A stretch of 64,000 nucleotides of DNA, taken from positions 124,001-188,000 of the forward strand of contig JASBVF010000056.1 of NCBI GenBank assembly GCA_030147525.1. The letters run 5' to 3'. Origin of the DNA: Bacteroidota bacterium. GTDB taxonomy: Bacteria > Bacteroidota > Bacteroidia > Chitinophagales > Saprospiraceae. The position numbers and the translations under genes are program-made. The notes beneath the pieces are model-generated. The model was not told the DNA's origin, did no database searches, and worked only from the letters and a program-made list of their open reading frames with translations. This document shows positions 39,768 through 49,030 of the stretch, one piece after another; position 1 is the first letter of the stretch, and the number at the start of each line of letters is the position of its first letter.

Positions 39768-40703
39768 ATGAAAACTGAGATGAGGATTTTACATAAAACA
39801 GATCAAAATTTCAAACAGAACGAACCTGGTGGGTTTTTAAAATCCACCAGGTTTCTGCTTTATTTTTTGGTCATTTTCGCAGGTGCCGCCAGCCTCGTCA
39901 GTTGCGGCTCCAAAGGTGAAAAACGGTCGAAGGATGATCGGTTGCTGGCAAAGGTTTACGACAAGCCGCTTTACCTTTCAGATATGGACGGGATGATTCC
40001 CGAAGGTATGTCATCAGAGGACAGTGCCTTGATTATCAACGCTTTCGTTCGTAGCTGGGTGCGGGAAGCAGCCTTGCTCAGAGAAGCCGAACGCAACATC
40101 CCTTCCGGACTCGATATTGACAAACTGGTGCAGGACTATCGGGCCTCCCTGATCAAACACAACTACGAAAACATTGCTGTTGACAAGTTGCTTGATTCCA
40201 CGGTGACGCAGAGCCAGCTGGCAGCTTTTTACGAAAAAAATAAAGAGCAGTATCAGCTAGAGACGCCAATCATTCGCTGTTATTTCATCAAAGCCCCCCG
40301 AAATGCACCTCAGTTGAGCCGGGCGCAGGAATGGTGGAACGGCAATACTGCAGCTGATTCCACAGCGCTTGCCAATTGGTGTAATGCCAACGCCGTCATC
40401 CATCATTTGCAATCCAATATCTGGTACAAAGTGGAAGACATTGGCGCCTACATGCCGCAAGGTTCACTTACGGTGGATAATGTGAAAACCCGGCGGGATT
40501 TCGTGCAGCGGGATGAGAATTTCATCTATTTTTTCAAAGTGCTCGAACTGGTATCCAAAAAAGAAATAGCCCCGCTCGCCTACATCGAAGACCAGGCCCG
40601 GAAGGTTATTTTACACAAACGAAAAACGCAGCTTCTTGAAGAACTAAAAGACAAAATCTACAATGAAGCGATGAATAAAAAACAGGTAACTATCTTTGAA
40701 TGA
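39768..40703 (+). CDS. SurA-like lipoprotein lacking a clear parvulin domain
   Basis: A 311-residue protein. The N-terminus (first 23 residues charged, then FLLYFLVIFAGAASLVSC) is a lipoprotein signal; lipobox LVSC. An ATG at 39780 (MRILHK) is an alternative start. The next part (AKVYDKPLYLSDMDGMIPEG, RSWVREAALLREAERN) follows the SurA N-domain helix plan, and ITQSQLAAFYEKNKEQYQLE-like sequence starts a PPIase-type linker. No catalytic parvulin domain is evident. It is likely a lipid-anchored chaperone partner of the two flanking isomerases. Confidence 0.75.
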   Translation: MKTEMRILHKTDQNFKQNEPGGFLKSTRFLLYFLVIFAGAASLVSCGSKGEKRSKDDRLLAKVYDKPLYLSDMDGMIPEGMSSEDSALIINAFVRSWVREAALLREAERNIPSGLDIDKLVQDYRASLIKHNYENIAVDKLLDSTVTQSQLAAFYEKNKEQYQLETPIIRCYFIKAPRNAPQLSRAQEWWNGNTAADSTALANWCNANAVIHHLQSNIWYKVEDIGAYMPQGSLTVDNVKTRRDFVQRDENFIYFFKVLELVSKKEIAPLAYIEDQARKVILHKRKTQLLEELKDKIYNEAMNKKQVTIFE

Positions 40704-40775
40704 CCGGAAACGGTGATATAGCGGCTGGTTATTTCAATTTACCGCTATTGACCGGACTAAAGAAAATACGATTTC

Positions 40776-42140
40776 ATGTTAAAAAAATTAATGCTCGCCC
40801 TTTCAGTAGTTTGTTTTGCCTCCGGCGTGTTTGCGCAGCGAGAGGTGATTGAGAAAGTAATTGCCAATGTTGGCAGCGAATACGTACTGCTCTCTGAACT
40901 CGAAGAACAGTATGCCCTGCTGAAAGAAAGACAGGGGGGTAAAATCCCAAAAGATGCACGCTGCTTCATTCTGGACAACATCCTCACCCAAAAACTGCTG
41001 GTCAACCAGGCCAAGCTCGACAGCGTGGAAGTTACGGACGACGAGGTGGAGGCACAACTCAACGCCCGTATCGACCAGATCCTGGAATACATGGGTGGCG
41101 ATATTACCCAGTTTGAAGACTACTACGGCCAAACGGTCAGCGAGGTAAAAGAAGCCTTCCGGGATGACCTCCGCAGTCAGTTGCTTTCCGATCGGATGCG
41201 CTCGGAGGTCATGCAAAATATCAAAGTGACGCCCTCCGAGGTAAAAGCTTTTTTCAAACGAATTCCCCGTGACAGCCTCCCCTACTTCAACTCGGAAGTG
41301 GAAGTTGGCGAAATCGTGTACAAGCCAAAAGTCAACGAAGAGGAGCGCCAAAAAGCAATTAATAAACTGGAGTCGCTGCGCAAACGAATCGTGGAAGGTG
41401 GTGAAAAGTTTGAAGAAATTGCCCGAACCTATTCCGACGATTTTGCAAGTGCCCGCATCGGAGGCGACCTTGGCTGGACGAAACGTGGGAAATTCGTACC
41501 GGCGTTTGAAGCTGCGGCTTACAAGTTGAACGAAGGAGAAATTTCGGAGGTTGTGGAATCGGAGTTTGGTTTTCACCTCATTCAGCTGATCGGACGCCGG
41601 GGTAATACCATCAATACCCGCCACATCCTGGTCAAGCCCGAAATCACCAACGCTGATCTGGACCTGGCCAAAGCCAAACTCGATACGGTTCGCATGTTGA
41701 TCCTCAACGACAGCATCTCGTTTTCTGCAGCTGTTAAAAGATATGGCTACGATCAGGTACAGAGCTATAACAACGATGGTAAAATGATCAATCCGGCCAC
41801 CGGGAATACCTTTTTTGAAATTGGAGATCTGGAGCCTGACATCTACTTCGCCCTCGACACCATGAAGGTGGGAGGAGTCTCAAAACCTTTCAGCTTCACC
41901 GACCCGAGAGGTGAAACCTATTTCCGGGTCATTCAGCTGCAAAGCAGAACAGAGCCTCACGTAGCCAGCCTTCAAAAAGATTATTCCAAAATTCAAACCG
42001 CTACCATCGAGGAAAAACGCTCAACTTTTCTCTCGGAATGGATTGAGCAAAAAGTCCACTCGACTTACATCCGGGTCAGCGAAGCTTATCACGGCTGCCC
42101 CAATATTGACAAGTGGATTGATGACGCCGGTAATCCCTGA
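40776..42140 (+). CDS. SurA-type periplasmic chaperone / peptidyl-prolyl isomerase
   Basis: A 454-residue protein with a signal peptide (MLKKLMLALSVVCFASGVFA). Residues 25-165 are the SurA N-domain (VIANVGSEYVLLSELEEQY, ILDNILTQKLLVNQAKLDSV, ending in IKVTPSEVKAFF). A parvulin domain covers about 175-275 (VGEIVYKPKVNEEERQKAI, FEEIARTYSDDFASARIGGD, FGFHLIQLIGRRG). A second, more degenerate parvulin-like domain follows (NTRHILVKPEITNADLD). It matches the two-domain plan of SurA, which shepherds outer-membrane proteins. It closes the three-gene cluster and is followed by a strong terminator. Confidence 0.9.
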   Translation: MLKKLMLALSVVCFASGVFAQREVIEKVIANVGSEYVLLSELEEQYALLKERQGGKIPKDARCFILDNILTQKLLVNQAKLDSVEVTDDEVEAQLNARIDQILEYMGGDITQFEDYYGQTVSEVKEAFRDDLRSQLLSDRMRSEVMQNIKVTPSEVKAFFKRIPRDSLPYFNSEVEVGEIVYKPKVNEEERQKAINKLESLRKRIVEGGEKFEEIARTYSDDFASARIGGDLGWTKRGKFVPAFEAAAYKLNEGEISEVVESEFGFHLIQLIGRRGNTINTRHILVKPEITNADLDLAKAKLDTVRMLILNDSISFSAAVKRYGYDQVQSYNNDGKMINPATGNTFFEIGDLEPDIYFALDTMKVGGVSKPFSFTDPRGETYFRVIQLQSRTEPHVASLQKDYSKIQTATIEEKRSTFLSEWIEQKVHSTYIRVSEAYHGCPNIDKWIDDAGNP

Positions 42141-42150
42141 TTCCGGGCGA

Positions 42151-42196
42151 GAAGGATGAACCATGAGCTGCACTTTTCAGTCATGGTTCATCCTTC
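42151..42196 (+). terminator. Intrinsic terminator after the surA-type gene
   Basis: A perfect 16-base inverted repeat, GAAGGATGAACCATGA (42151-42166) with TCATGGTTCATCCTTC (42181-42196), followed by ATTATTTTTATT. It starts 10 bases past the stop codon. Confidence 0.85.
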
Positions 42197-42502
42197 ATTA
42201 TTTTTATTCCCCCTCCTGACAAAAGCATTTCCCCACCCGCATTTCATTCAGTTATTCCCGCCGCTATTCAGTTTTGTTTGAATCAAATTCCATTTTGTGG
42301 GTCAGTTCTGAGCTTCAGGTATTGAACTCAGTCAAATTATGGATACAGGCAGAACTTAAACTTTGTAGCCGGATAGTGGTTTTTTAACCCTGAAAGTCAT
42401 CTTGCGGAAACAATGAAGACAAATTCATACATCCGAAAGCCATGGCAGCAAATATTATCTCAATCGATGCCCTCACAACAGAAGGCGACAAATAAATACA
42501 AC

Positions 42503-43195
42503 ATGAAAGTAGAAATATGGAGTGATATCGTTTGCCCGTTTTGTTACATCGGCAAGCGTAAATTCGAAATAGCGCTGGAAAATTTCAGCGCAAAAGAAGA
42601 AGTAGAAATCGAATGGAAAAGCTTTCAACTCGACCCCGAAATGGACAACAACAAGGGCTTGAACGTACACGAATATCTCGGCAAAAGAAAAGGCGGAACA
42701 CCCGCCGATGGAAAGCGAATGAATGATCAGATGACTGCGATTGCCAAAGAAGTGGGCCTGCACTACGACTTTGACAATGCCATCATCAACAATACCATGT
42801 CAGCCCACCGGCTTTTGCATTTCGCTAAAGAAAAAGGATTGCAAAACGAGCTGAAGGAAAGAATTTTTAAGGCTTATTATTCCGAAGGGAAAGATATCGC
42901 CGACAACGAGACGCTGGTCCAGCTGGCTTCAGAAGTGGGTTTGGAGAAAGGCGAATCCCAAAAAGTGTTGGTGGAAAATTTGTATGAAAAAGAAGTACGT
43001 GAAGACCAGTACCACGCTTTTCAGCTGGGCGTGCAAGGCGTACCGTTCTTTGTTTTTAATCAAAAATACGCCGTCAGTGGTGCGCAGGCTCCTGAAGTAT
43101 TTGCGCAGGTGCTGGATAAAGTCTGGGAAGAGGAAAAGCCAACCCTGATCGTGCAGGAAGGTGAAGGCTTTTGCGATATCAACGGCAACTGTTAG
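42503..43195 (+). CDS. DsbA-family oxidoreductase, FrnE-like
   Basis: A 230-residue cytosolic protein starting at ATG 42503 (MKVEIWSDIVCPFCYIGKR). The frame is open from 42413 but the upstream residues lack family similarity. It has the thioredoxin-like active site CPFC, the inserted helical domain (AHRLLHFAKEKGLQNELKE, IFKAYYSEGKDI), and the closing GVQGVPFFVFNQKYAVSGAQ with the cis-Pro (VPFF). This is the FrnE/DsbA-thioredoxin-like polyketide-type branch, thought to work on disulfides or glutathione-linked substrates in the cytosol. Confidence 0.88.
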   Translation: MKVEIWSDIVCPFCYIGKRKFEIALENFSAKEEVEIEWKSFQLDPEMDNNKGLNVHEYLGKRKGGTPADGKRMNDQMTAIAKEVGLHYDFDNAIINNTMSAHRLLHFAKEKGLQNELKERIFKAYYSEGKDIADNETLVQLASEVGLEKGESQKVLVENLYEKEVREDQYHAFQLGVQGVPFFVFNQKYAVSGAQAPEVFAQVLDKVWEEEKPTLIVQEGEGFCDINGNC

Positions 43196-43221
43196 CCTGC
43201 GAATTCCAATTGAAAGGCATC

Positions 43222-43665
43222 TCACAATTCAAGTCCGTACTCTTTCTCAAACGCCTCTTTTGACGGAATCGTCAGAAAGAAAACCGCTACGCCAATTGCA
43301 AAAAGCAGCATCATCCGGCTGTTTACTTCCATAAATGCAATGCCGATCACCGCAAGGTTTCCAATTTCCAGCATTGCCCACCGGAAAATGTTGCTCGTCC
43401 GGTAATGGCTCAGTTGCAGGGGCAGGGATTTCAGGTGAATGCCCCGCTTCAGCCGGTTCCTGTACAGTACGAAGGAAGCGATAATCATCCAAACCAGGAT
43501 GATACCGGCCAGAAAGCTGTAGTTGGTGAACATCGACCGGCCTTCCTCAGGCTGATTCCATAAAAACCACCAGACGACACCTCCGAATAAGACCTGCCCG
43601 GCCAAAAAGAAAGCGAACAGCATCCGGAGGGTTTTAAAAAATTGAGGAATATTTGTTTGGATCAT
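43222..43665 (-). CDS. Four-helix membrane protein of unknown function
   Basis: A 147-residue protein from the ATG at 43665 (MIQTNIPQFFKTL); the open frame reaches 43692 with basic residues only. Four hydrophobic segments are seen (LRMLFAFFLAGQVLFGGVVW, SFLAGIILVWMIIASFVLY, FRWAMLEIGNLAVIGIAF, MLLFAIGVAVFFLTIP). I cannot assign a family. The gene stands alone between the convergent FrnE-like gene and the POT transporter gene. Confidence 0.75.
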   Translation of the reverse strand: MIQTNIPQFFKTLRMLFAFFLAGQVLFGGVVWWFLWNQPEEGRSMFTNYSFLAGIILVWMIIASFVLYRNRLKRGIHLKSLPLQLSHYRTSNIFRWAMLEIGNLAVIGIAFMEVNSRMMLLFAIGVAVFFLTIPSKEAFEKEYGLEL

Positions 43666-43806
43666 CGATTTTGCTTTGCGGCGATCAGGCATTGGTGGGC
43701 CGAACGCCTGTATCCATAAACTTTTTTGAGACTGCCCGGGACCTTAGATTTGAAGCCTGAGTCCTAACGGGCTCACGAGCTTGTACCAAAACTTTCGCCG
43801 GCCATT

Positions 43807-45462
43807 TCAATCAGCCCCGTGCATCATCCTACGCAACGGGAACGAGAGTACGAACAAGATGCCACCGGCAATACCCGACATCATCACGAAGATCCAAAAG
43901 AATTCGTAGAGGTCGGTAACCGGGTTGCCAAGAAATGTTGGAAACTCCATTGGCAAACTCACCTCACTGGCCTTTGCCAACTGATCGGGCGTAGGTTCGA
44001 TGGTGCCTTCAAGAATACCTCTGTAAGTATCATTCTCAATTCCATTGGCTGCTGCCAGTTGGTACTCAGCACCCGAGGGCGGGTACAGGCTGCTAAGCTG
44101 TCCGGCGGCCTTGCTGGCAACCGCATTTGACAAAAACCAAACCCCGAACAGCAATGAAACAAAGCGCACCGGAGATAATTTTGAAACGAGGCTCAGCCCG
44201 ATCGGTGAGAGGCAAAGTTCCCCAATCGTATGGATCACGTATAGCGCCAGGAGCCAACCCATGCTCACTTTCACACCAATACCGGCGCCTTTCACGCCGT
44301 AGGCAATCACTACGTAACCCATCGCCAGAATGACCAACCCGACCGCTTGTTTTACCAGGGAATTTGGCTCCAGTTTTCTTTTTGATAAAAACACCCACAA
44401 CCCCGCCAGCACCGGCGCCAAAATCACGACCGAAGCCGCCGGCACCGACTGAAAAGTACTTGCAGGGATGGTTCCTCCCATCAAACTCCGGTTAGTTTGT
44501 TCTTCCGCAAAAAACGTCAGAGAGGCCCCAGCCTGCTCGTAAGCCGCCCAGAAAAAAATGACGAAAAATGCAGAAACAAAAATGACGATGATGCGGTCCC
44601 GCTCCACTTTACTCAGTGAATTGTCGATGAAAATCAGCGTCGGCACCGCAATGCAGAGGGCATAAATCAGTGAACCGATGATGTCAAAGTCTGCCGCCAG
44701 CCACAGCAGCAGAAAAGCTGCTAAACCAGTGACCGCCGCAATCATAATCTGCCTGGGATCTAAGTCAGCTGAGGGCAAACCGTCTTTGTCTGGCATGGCT
44801 TTGTTCGGCAACGCACCCACTGGTAGGCCATCCGGCGTGACGACGTATTTGTTTTTAAAAAAATAGAAAACCAGCGTACCGGTGATCATTCCGCCGCATG
44901 CGGCCAAAAAGCCCCACTTGAAGTCTTCCGGTCTGCCGGTATCGCCCAAAAAGCCACATGCCAGCGGCGCCAGAAAAGCTCCCATGTTGATGCCCATGTA
45001 AAAAATGGTGAAAGCTGCGTCCCTTCTCCGGTCGCCCTCTTCGTAGAGTTGGCCCACCATGGAGGAAATGTTGGGTTTGAAAAAGCCATTTCCCAGAATA
45101 AGAAAGGCCAGACCACTCCACATGAACGGTATCGCAAACGCCTGATCTTCGTAAAACCACCCGCTAAGAAACATGAAAAACTGCCCAAGCGCCATCGACA
45201 TTCCGCCGGCAAGGATGCTGCGTTGATTGCCCCAGTACCGGTCGGCGACGTACCCGCCGAGCAGCGGTGTCAGGTAAACAAGACCCGTGTAACTGCCGTA
45301 GATTTCGGAGGCTTTTGCTTTTGAAAACATCAGGGCATTGATCATGTACAGTGAAAAAATCGCCCTCATGCCGTAGTAGCTGAAGCGCTCCCACATTTCC
45401 GTCAGGAAGAGTAAAGCAAGGCCTCGCGGATGGCCAAGGATTTCGTTTTTGTGTTGAGCCAT
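43807..45462 (-). CDS. POT-family proton-coupled peptide transporter (first copy)
   Basis: A 551-residue major facilitator protein with 12-14 transmembrane helices. It has the POT/PTR2 signatures: LLFLTEMWERFSYYGMRAIF at the N-terminus (the ERFSYYG motif) and FYMGINMGAFLAPLACGFLG (PTR2 signature FYxxINxG). It imports di- or tripeptides together with protons. The C-terminal half carries a cytosolic loop and a conserved TIGELCLSPIGLSLVSKLSP. It lies downstream of a second POT gene in the same direction, separated by an intrinsic terminator, so they are tandem paralogues transcribed as separate units. Confidence 0.92.
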   Translation of the reverse strand: MAQHKNEILGHPRGLALLFLTEMWERFSYYGMRAIFSLYMINALMFSKAKASEIYGSYTGLVYLTPLLGGYVADRYWGNQRSILAGGMSMALGQFFMFLSGWFYEDQAFAIPFMWSGLAFLILGNGFFKPNISSMVGQLYEEGDRRRDAAFTIFYMGINMGAFLAPLACGFLGDTGRPEDFKWGFLAACGGMITGTLVFYFFKNKYVVTPDGLPVGALPNKAMPDKDGLPSADLDPRQIMIAAVTGLAAFLLLWLAADFDIIGSLIYALCIAVPTLIFIDNSLSKVERDRIIVIFVSAFFVIFFWAAYEQAGASLTFFAEEQTNRSLMGGTIPASTFQSVPAASVVILAPVLAGLWVFLSKRKLEPNSLVKQAVGLVILAMGYVVIAYGVKGAGIGVKVSMGWLLALYVIHTIGELCLSPIGLSLVSKLSPVRFVSLLFGVWFLSNAVASKAAGQLSSLYPPSGAEYQLAAANGIENDTYRGILEGTIEPTPDQLAKASEVSLPMEFPTFLGNPVTDLYEFFWIFVMMSGIAGGILFVLSFPLRRMMHGAD

Positions 45463-45485
45463 GTTCCTGTTTTTTTTACCGAAAT

Positions 45486-45526
45486 AAAAAAGCCCTCAAC
45501 CACTCGAGCCGGTTGAGGGCTTTTTT
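45486..45526 (-). terminator. Intrinsic terminator between the two POT genes
   Basis: A 16-base perfect inverted repeat, AAAAAAGCCCTCAACC (45486-45501) with GGTTGAGGGCTTTTTT (45511-45526), and a 9-base loop, flanked by A and T tracts on both sides. It ends the upstream POT gene (45549-47141). Confidence 0.9.
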
Positions 45527-45548
45527 TACGCTGATATTTTAAAAAGCA

Positions 45549-47141
45549 CTAGTGAATACCGTGCATCCATTTTTTCAAAATGGGCGACAGGATTAGCAAA
45601 AGTCCCGCTGCTGCCAGCGTGACATAGACCCCCCAATTCATGTAAACATCAGCGAAGGCTTTCAATGCAGTGGCCGCATCACCTCCCTCAGTAGGTGTAG
45701 CAATCATTTTACCCAGTTCCCCTGCAATTTTGTGTGCAAAAGCGATGGATAAAAACCATGATCCCATGATGAAACCTACCATTCTTGCCGGAGAAAGCTT
45801 TGTCACTACGGAAAGCCCTACCGGTGAAAGGCTCAGCTCACCAGTGGTGTGGAACAGGTACATCCCTACGATGAAAACCAATGGAATAAGTGAGGCTGCC
45901 GGAATTTCACCATCGATGGGTAAACCTTCCAAACCTGGCAACGCTGCTCTTGCTCCCCAAACGATGATAAAATAACCCAGTGCCATTTGAAGCAGACCGT
46001 AGAAAAACTTCATCGGTGTCCGTGGTTCTTTTTTAGCTTTTGACAGTTTCAACCATATCCAGGAGAAAACCGGGGCAAGCAGCATGATAAACAACGGGTT
46101 GATCGACTGAAGCTGACCAGCCGTGAACCCTTCCCGGTTTACGTAACGATCAGCAAGGATCGTCAACGAACCGCCTGCCTGTTCAAACAGCATCCAGAAA
46201 ATCATGTGGAAGAAAAAGAGGAAGAAAAAGACCAGCAACCGCTGACCGTCTTCCTTGTCGGGCATGGTGATCGCTCCGTAAACGATGTATCCTAACACAC
46301 CCAAACCACCAAAAACCAGGATGTAATTCGTGATTTGTTCCAGGTCAATCAGGAATGCAAAAACCGGAATAGCGATGACGGAAGCAAGAATAACAGCTGT
46401 TTCCCGTGAAATACCGGCAAAAACTTTTTCCTTGAGTGCTTCCATGCTGGGCGGATTGCCTTTGTCTTCGTACTTCGACATGTTTTTCCAAAACACGACA
46501 ATTCCCAACACCATACCGATACCGGCTGCCAAAAAGCCTAATGACCAGTCAACCTCCTGGGCAAGGTATGCACAGGTAAGCGGCGCAAGGAACGCACCGA
46601 TATTAATACCCATGTAGAATATGGTGAACGCACCATCTTTCCGGGGGTCATTTTTATCATAAAAAGTTCCGAGGAAACTGGAGATATTCGGCTTGAAAAA
46701 GCCGTTACCTACCGCCAAAAGTCCAAGTGCGATAAAAAATACAATTTCATTTCCGAGAAAGGCCGCATTGCCTGCGAGGGTAAATTGTGCCAGCGCCATA
46801 CAAATACCACCCAGCATAATCGTACGCCGGAAGCCAAGTAACTTGTCGGCCACCATCCCCCCGATCACCGGGGCTGCGTAAAGCAGGGCGTTGAAAGCTC
46901 CATAAATTCCGTAAGCCCGTGCATCTGCCTCGCCTTGAATCATTTGCTGGAACAACACTCCTGTCATATAAAGCACGAGGAAAGCCCTCATACCGTAGAA
47001 AGAGAAGCGCTCCCACATTTCGGCAAAAAACAACGTAAACAGCGCTTTGGGATGAACTTTTCTTTGGGATAATACCACCAACGGCACCCACACCAAAACA
47101 AATAACCATCCGAAAATCATTAATCCAATTGCTGCATCCAT
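45549..47141 (-). CDS. POT-family proton-coupled peptide transporter (second copy)
   Basis: A 530-residue paralogue of the neighbouring transporter. The same signatures are present: LFTLFFAEMWERFSFYGMRA (ERFSFYG) and FYMGINIGAFLAPLTCAYLA. An extra hydrophobic helix at the N-terminus (IGLMIFGWLFVLVWVPLVVL) precedes the usual first helix. The closing block is TTGELSLSPVGLSVVTKLSP. Together with the first copy it suggests strong peptide use by this organism. The two copies differ enough that they probably have different peptide preferences. Confidence 0.92.
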   Translation of the reverse strand: MDAAIGLMIFGWLFVLVWVPLVVLSQRKVHPKALFTLFFAEMWERFSFYGMRAFLVLYMTGVLFQQMIQGEADARAYGIYGAFNALLYAAPVIGGMVADKLLGFRRTIMLGGICMALAQFTLAGNAAFLGNEIVFFIALGLLAVGNGFFKPNISSFLGTFYDKNDPRKDGAFTIFYMGINIGAFLAPLTCAYLAQEVDWSLGFLAAGIGMVLGIVVFWKNMSKYEDKGNPPSMEALKEKVFAGISRETAVILASVIAIPVFAFLIDLEQITNYILVFGGLGVLGYIVYGAITMPDKEDGQRLLVFFFLFFFHMIFWMLFEQAGGSLTILADRYVNREGFTAGQLQSINPLFIMLLAPVFSWIWLKLSKAKKEPRTPMKFFYGLLQMALGYFIIVWGARAALPGLEGLPIDGEIPAASLIPLVFIVGMYLFHTTGELSLSPVGLSVVTKLSPARMVGFIMGSWFLSIAFAHKIAGELGKMIATPTEGGDAATALKAFADVYMNWGVYVTLAAAGLLLILSPILKKWMHGIH

Positions 47142-47315
47142 GAGTTAGGTTTTTAATTGCCGGCGTGATGAAAAATTTCTCTCTCAAGCCTGCCGGCTGT
47201 CTCGTTTTGTTAAGAATTTATTTTTAAAAGTGACGTAGTTTTAAAATCGGGCTAAAATTAGATTTTTTTAGCTTTATCCTAAGGAAATGCGATGTTTTGT
47301 TTCGTCAGCGGTTGG

Positions 47316-47924
47316 CTATTCCAATTTGTCGTCCAGAAACGTATCGTTTTCCAGCCCTTCGATTTCTACTTCCCAGCCCATACCCTCTGCCATGATCCGA
47401 ATGGTTTCAAAAACCAGGTTGCGTTGGCCGGCTGCCTGATCCATCAGCTCACTGTCCAGCGCCTTTTCCCTGATGAATTCCTTGGCTCTGGCGTTCAGCT
47501 TATTGTAATCTTCCGTGGTGAAACTGTTGAAAAAACCTTCCTGCACATCGTAGTACTCAATGTCGTGCTCAATCGACAGGATTGTCACCGGCGGAATGCC
47601 GGAGATGCGAATAATTTTTGCCTCCGGGAAGGCGGTAACTTTCATTTTTTCGAGGTCGTAACCGGCTGACACTTTGGCTTTTACTTTCAGCAGCGCTTTT
47701 TTGGTGAAAAAGCTCATGTCGTAGCCGTAGTAATCCTTGTAGTCGTAAATTTCAGAAAAGTACCCTTCCACGGTCACCAGTTTTGCCACTTGTTTGATGC
47801 GCTCCAGCAGTATGGTGGAGTTTTCCGTTTCCACTTTATGTGTTCGTTGAAAATACCAGCGGGTAAGTAAAACGCCGAGGACAAATGCGAAAAGCAGCAC
47901 GGCCGCCCAGATGAGTTTTTTCAT
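47316..47924 (-). CDS. DUF4230 family protein
   Basis: A 202-residue protein from the ATG at 47924 (MKKLIWAAVLLFAFVLGVL anchor); the longer start at 47972 only adds charged residues. After the N-terminal helix comes a beta-rich domain (AKLVTVEGYFSEIYDYKDYY, KKALLKVKAKVSAGYDLEKM, AKIIRISGIPPVTILSIEHD) and a helical end (DYNKLNARAKEFIREKALDS). This matches DUF4230, a family of anchored proteins with no established role. The domain probably faces the periplasm. Confidence 0.87.
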   Translation of the reverse strand: MKKLIWAAVLLFAFVLGVLLTRWYFQRTHKVETENSTILLERIKQVAKLVTVEGYFSEIYDYKDYYGYDMSFFTKKALLKVKAKVSAGYDLEKMKVTAFPEAKIIRISGIPPVTILSIEHDIEYYDVQEGFFNSFTTEDYNKLNARAKEFIREKALDSELMDQAAGQRNLVFETIRIMAEGMGWEVEIEGLENDTFLDDKLE

Positions 47925-48145
47925 GGCAGATGATTGCAAAACAGGTTTTTGATCAGCAGGTATGTTTTTCACGAATTGTTGACTGAGTTCAGGCCAATTC
48001 TCTGCATTTATTAAAACGCATTAAATGCACCTGATCCGTTTCATTGAAGCCGGATTTCAGCTAAAAATCGAAAGGAAAAGAATCTTTGTCAGTAAACAAA
48101 ACGATAGTCTGAAAATCGGGTGAATTGTAAAAAATACCCAAATTT

Positions 48146-49030
48146 TCAGTTTCCAATTTTAGCCGCCACGGGAAACCTTAGTCCTTTGTGATTTTTTAAA
48201 ACTGCCTTCACCGACCCAACGGACAGCGGCGACTCAATGATGAGCGGAAGCCGGTTAGAGTCGTCGGTAACCCAGACATTCATTTCCGTATCTTCCGGAA
48301 ACAGGTCGCCTTCAATCACCTGCGGTGAAAATTTCATGGTGTTGTAGCGGCCAAGCTCCTTGATTTTTTTGTCTTTCTCCCGGCCGCCGTAAGTGACGGT
48401 GAGTGGCCAGATTTTCTTGTCTGCAAAAATTTTTACAGGAAAGGTATCTCCGGTTTTGTAGTTTTTAAAATCAAGATTGCGGGCATAGTAAAGAATGCTG
48501 ACCATGTCGTGCATACACCCGTCCAATTTGTAGGTTTTGCGCTCTCGAATATCGTCTTTGGCTTTGCCCCGTTCGTTGTAAGCCGTCTTGCGAAACTGAT
48601 CGAAGGTGACGTAGTCGTAGAGGCGGTATTTTCCTTCGAGTTGGGATTTGATGCCCATGATAGGCAGCAGGTTATCCTTCTGCACCCAGGTATCGTAGTA
48701 GTCCCGGACCTTGAAAAACCAGTCGTAACTTTCATACGTCTCCCCGATCACCTGAAAATGGTATTGATCATCGTCATCAATTACCCGAAAAGTAACCTCG
48801 CCCGCCGCAATCCAGATGAAATTCCAGTTGTAATAAACTTTGTAGGTCAGTTCCTCGCCGGATAGGAAAACGGTATTGATCGTCTTGCAGGGGTTGGCAG
48901 TTTGGGCTTTAAGCGTCTTTTTTTTGGCATACAAAGCCAATTCGTAGTCAACATTCTTTAAATTCAAGGGTGACAATCCAAAGATTAACAGGCTGAAAGA
49001 CAATATTTTAGGAGCCATTACCATTTTCAT
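48146..49030 (-). CDS. DUF3108 domain protein
   Basis: A 294-residue protein with an N-terminal hydrophobic signal (MKMVMAPKILSFSLLIFGLS). The body has the DUF3108 pattern: FLSGEELTYKVYYNWNFIWI, AAGEVTFRVIDDDDQYHFQV, and YESYDWFFKVRDYYDTWVQK, with further strands to FPVAAKIGN. It probably folds as a periplasmic beta-barrel-like domain and may act in envelope or polysaccharide assembly. It overlaps the flippase-like gene by 23 bases, so the two are translationally coupled. Confidence 0.85.
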   Translation of the reverse strand: MKMVMAPKILSFSLLIFGLSPLNLKNVDYELALYAKKKTLKAQTANPCKTINTVFLSGEELTYKVYYNWNFIWIAAGEVTFRVIDDDDQYHFQVIGETYESYDWFFKVRDYYDTWVQKDNLLPIMGIKSQLEGKYRLYDYVTFDQFRKTAYNERGKAKDDIRERKTYKLDGCMHDMVSILYYARNLDFKNYKTGDTFPVKIFADKKIWPLTVTYGGREKDKKIKELGRYNTMKFSPQVIEGDLFPEDTEMNVWVTDDSNRLPLIIESPLSVGSVKAVLKNHKGLRFPVAAKIGN

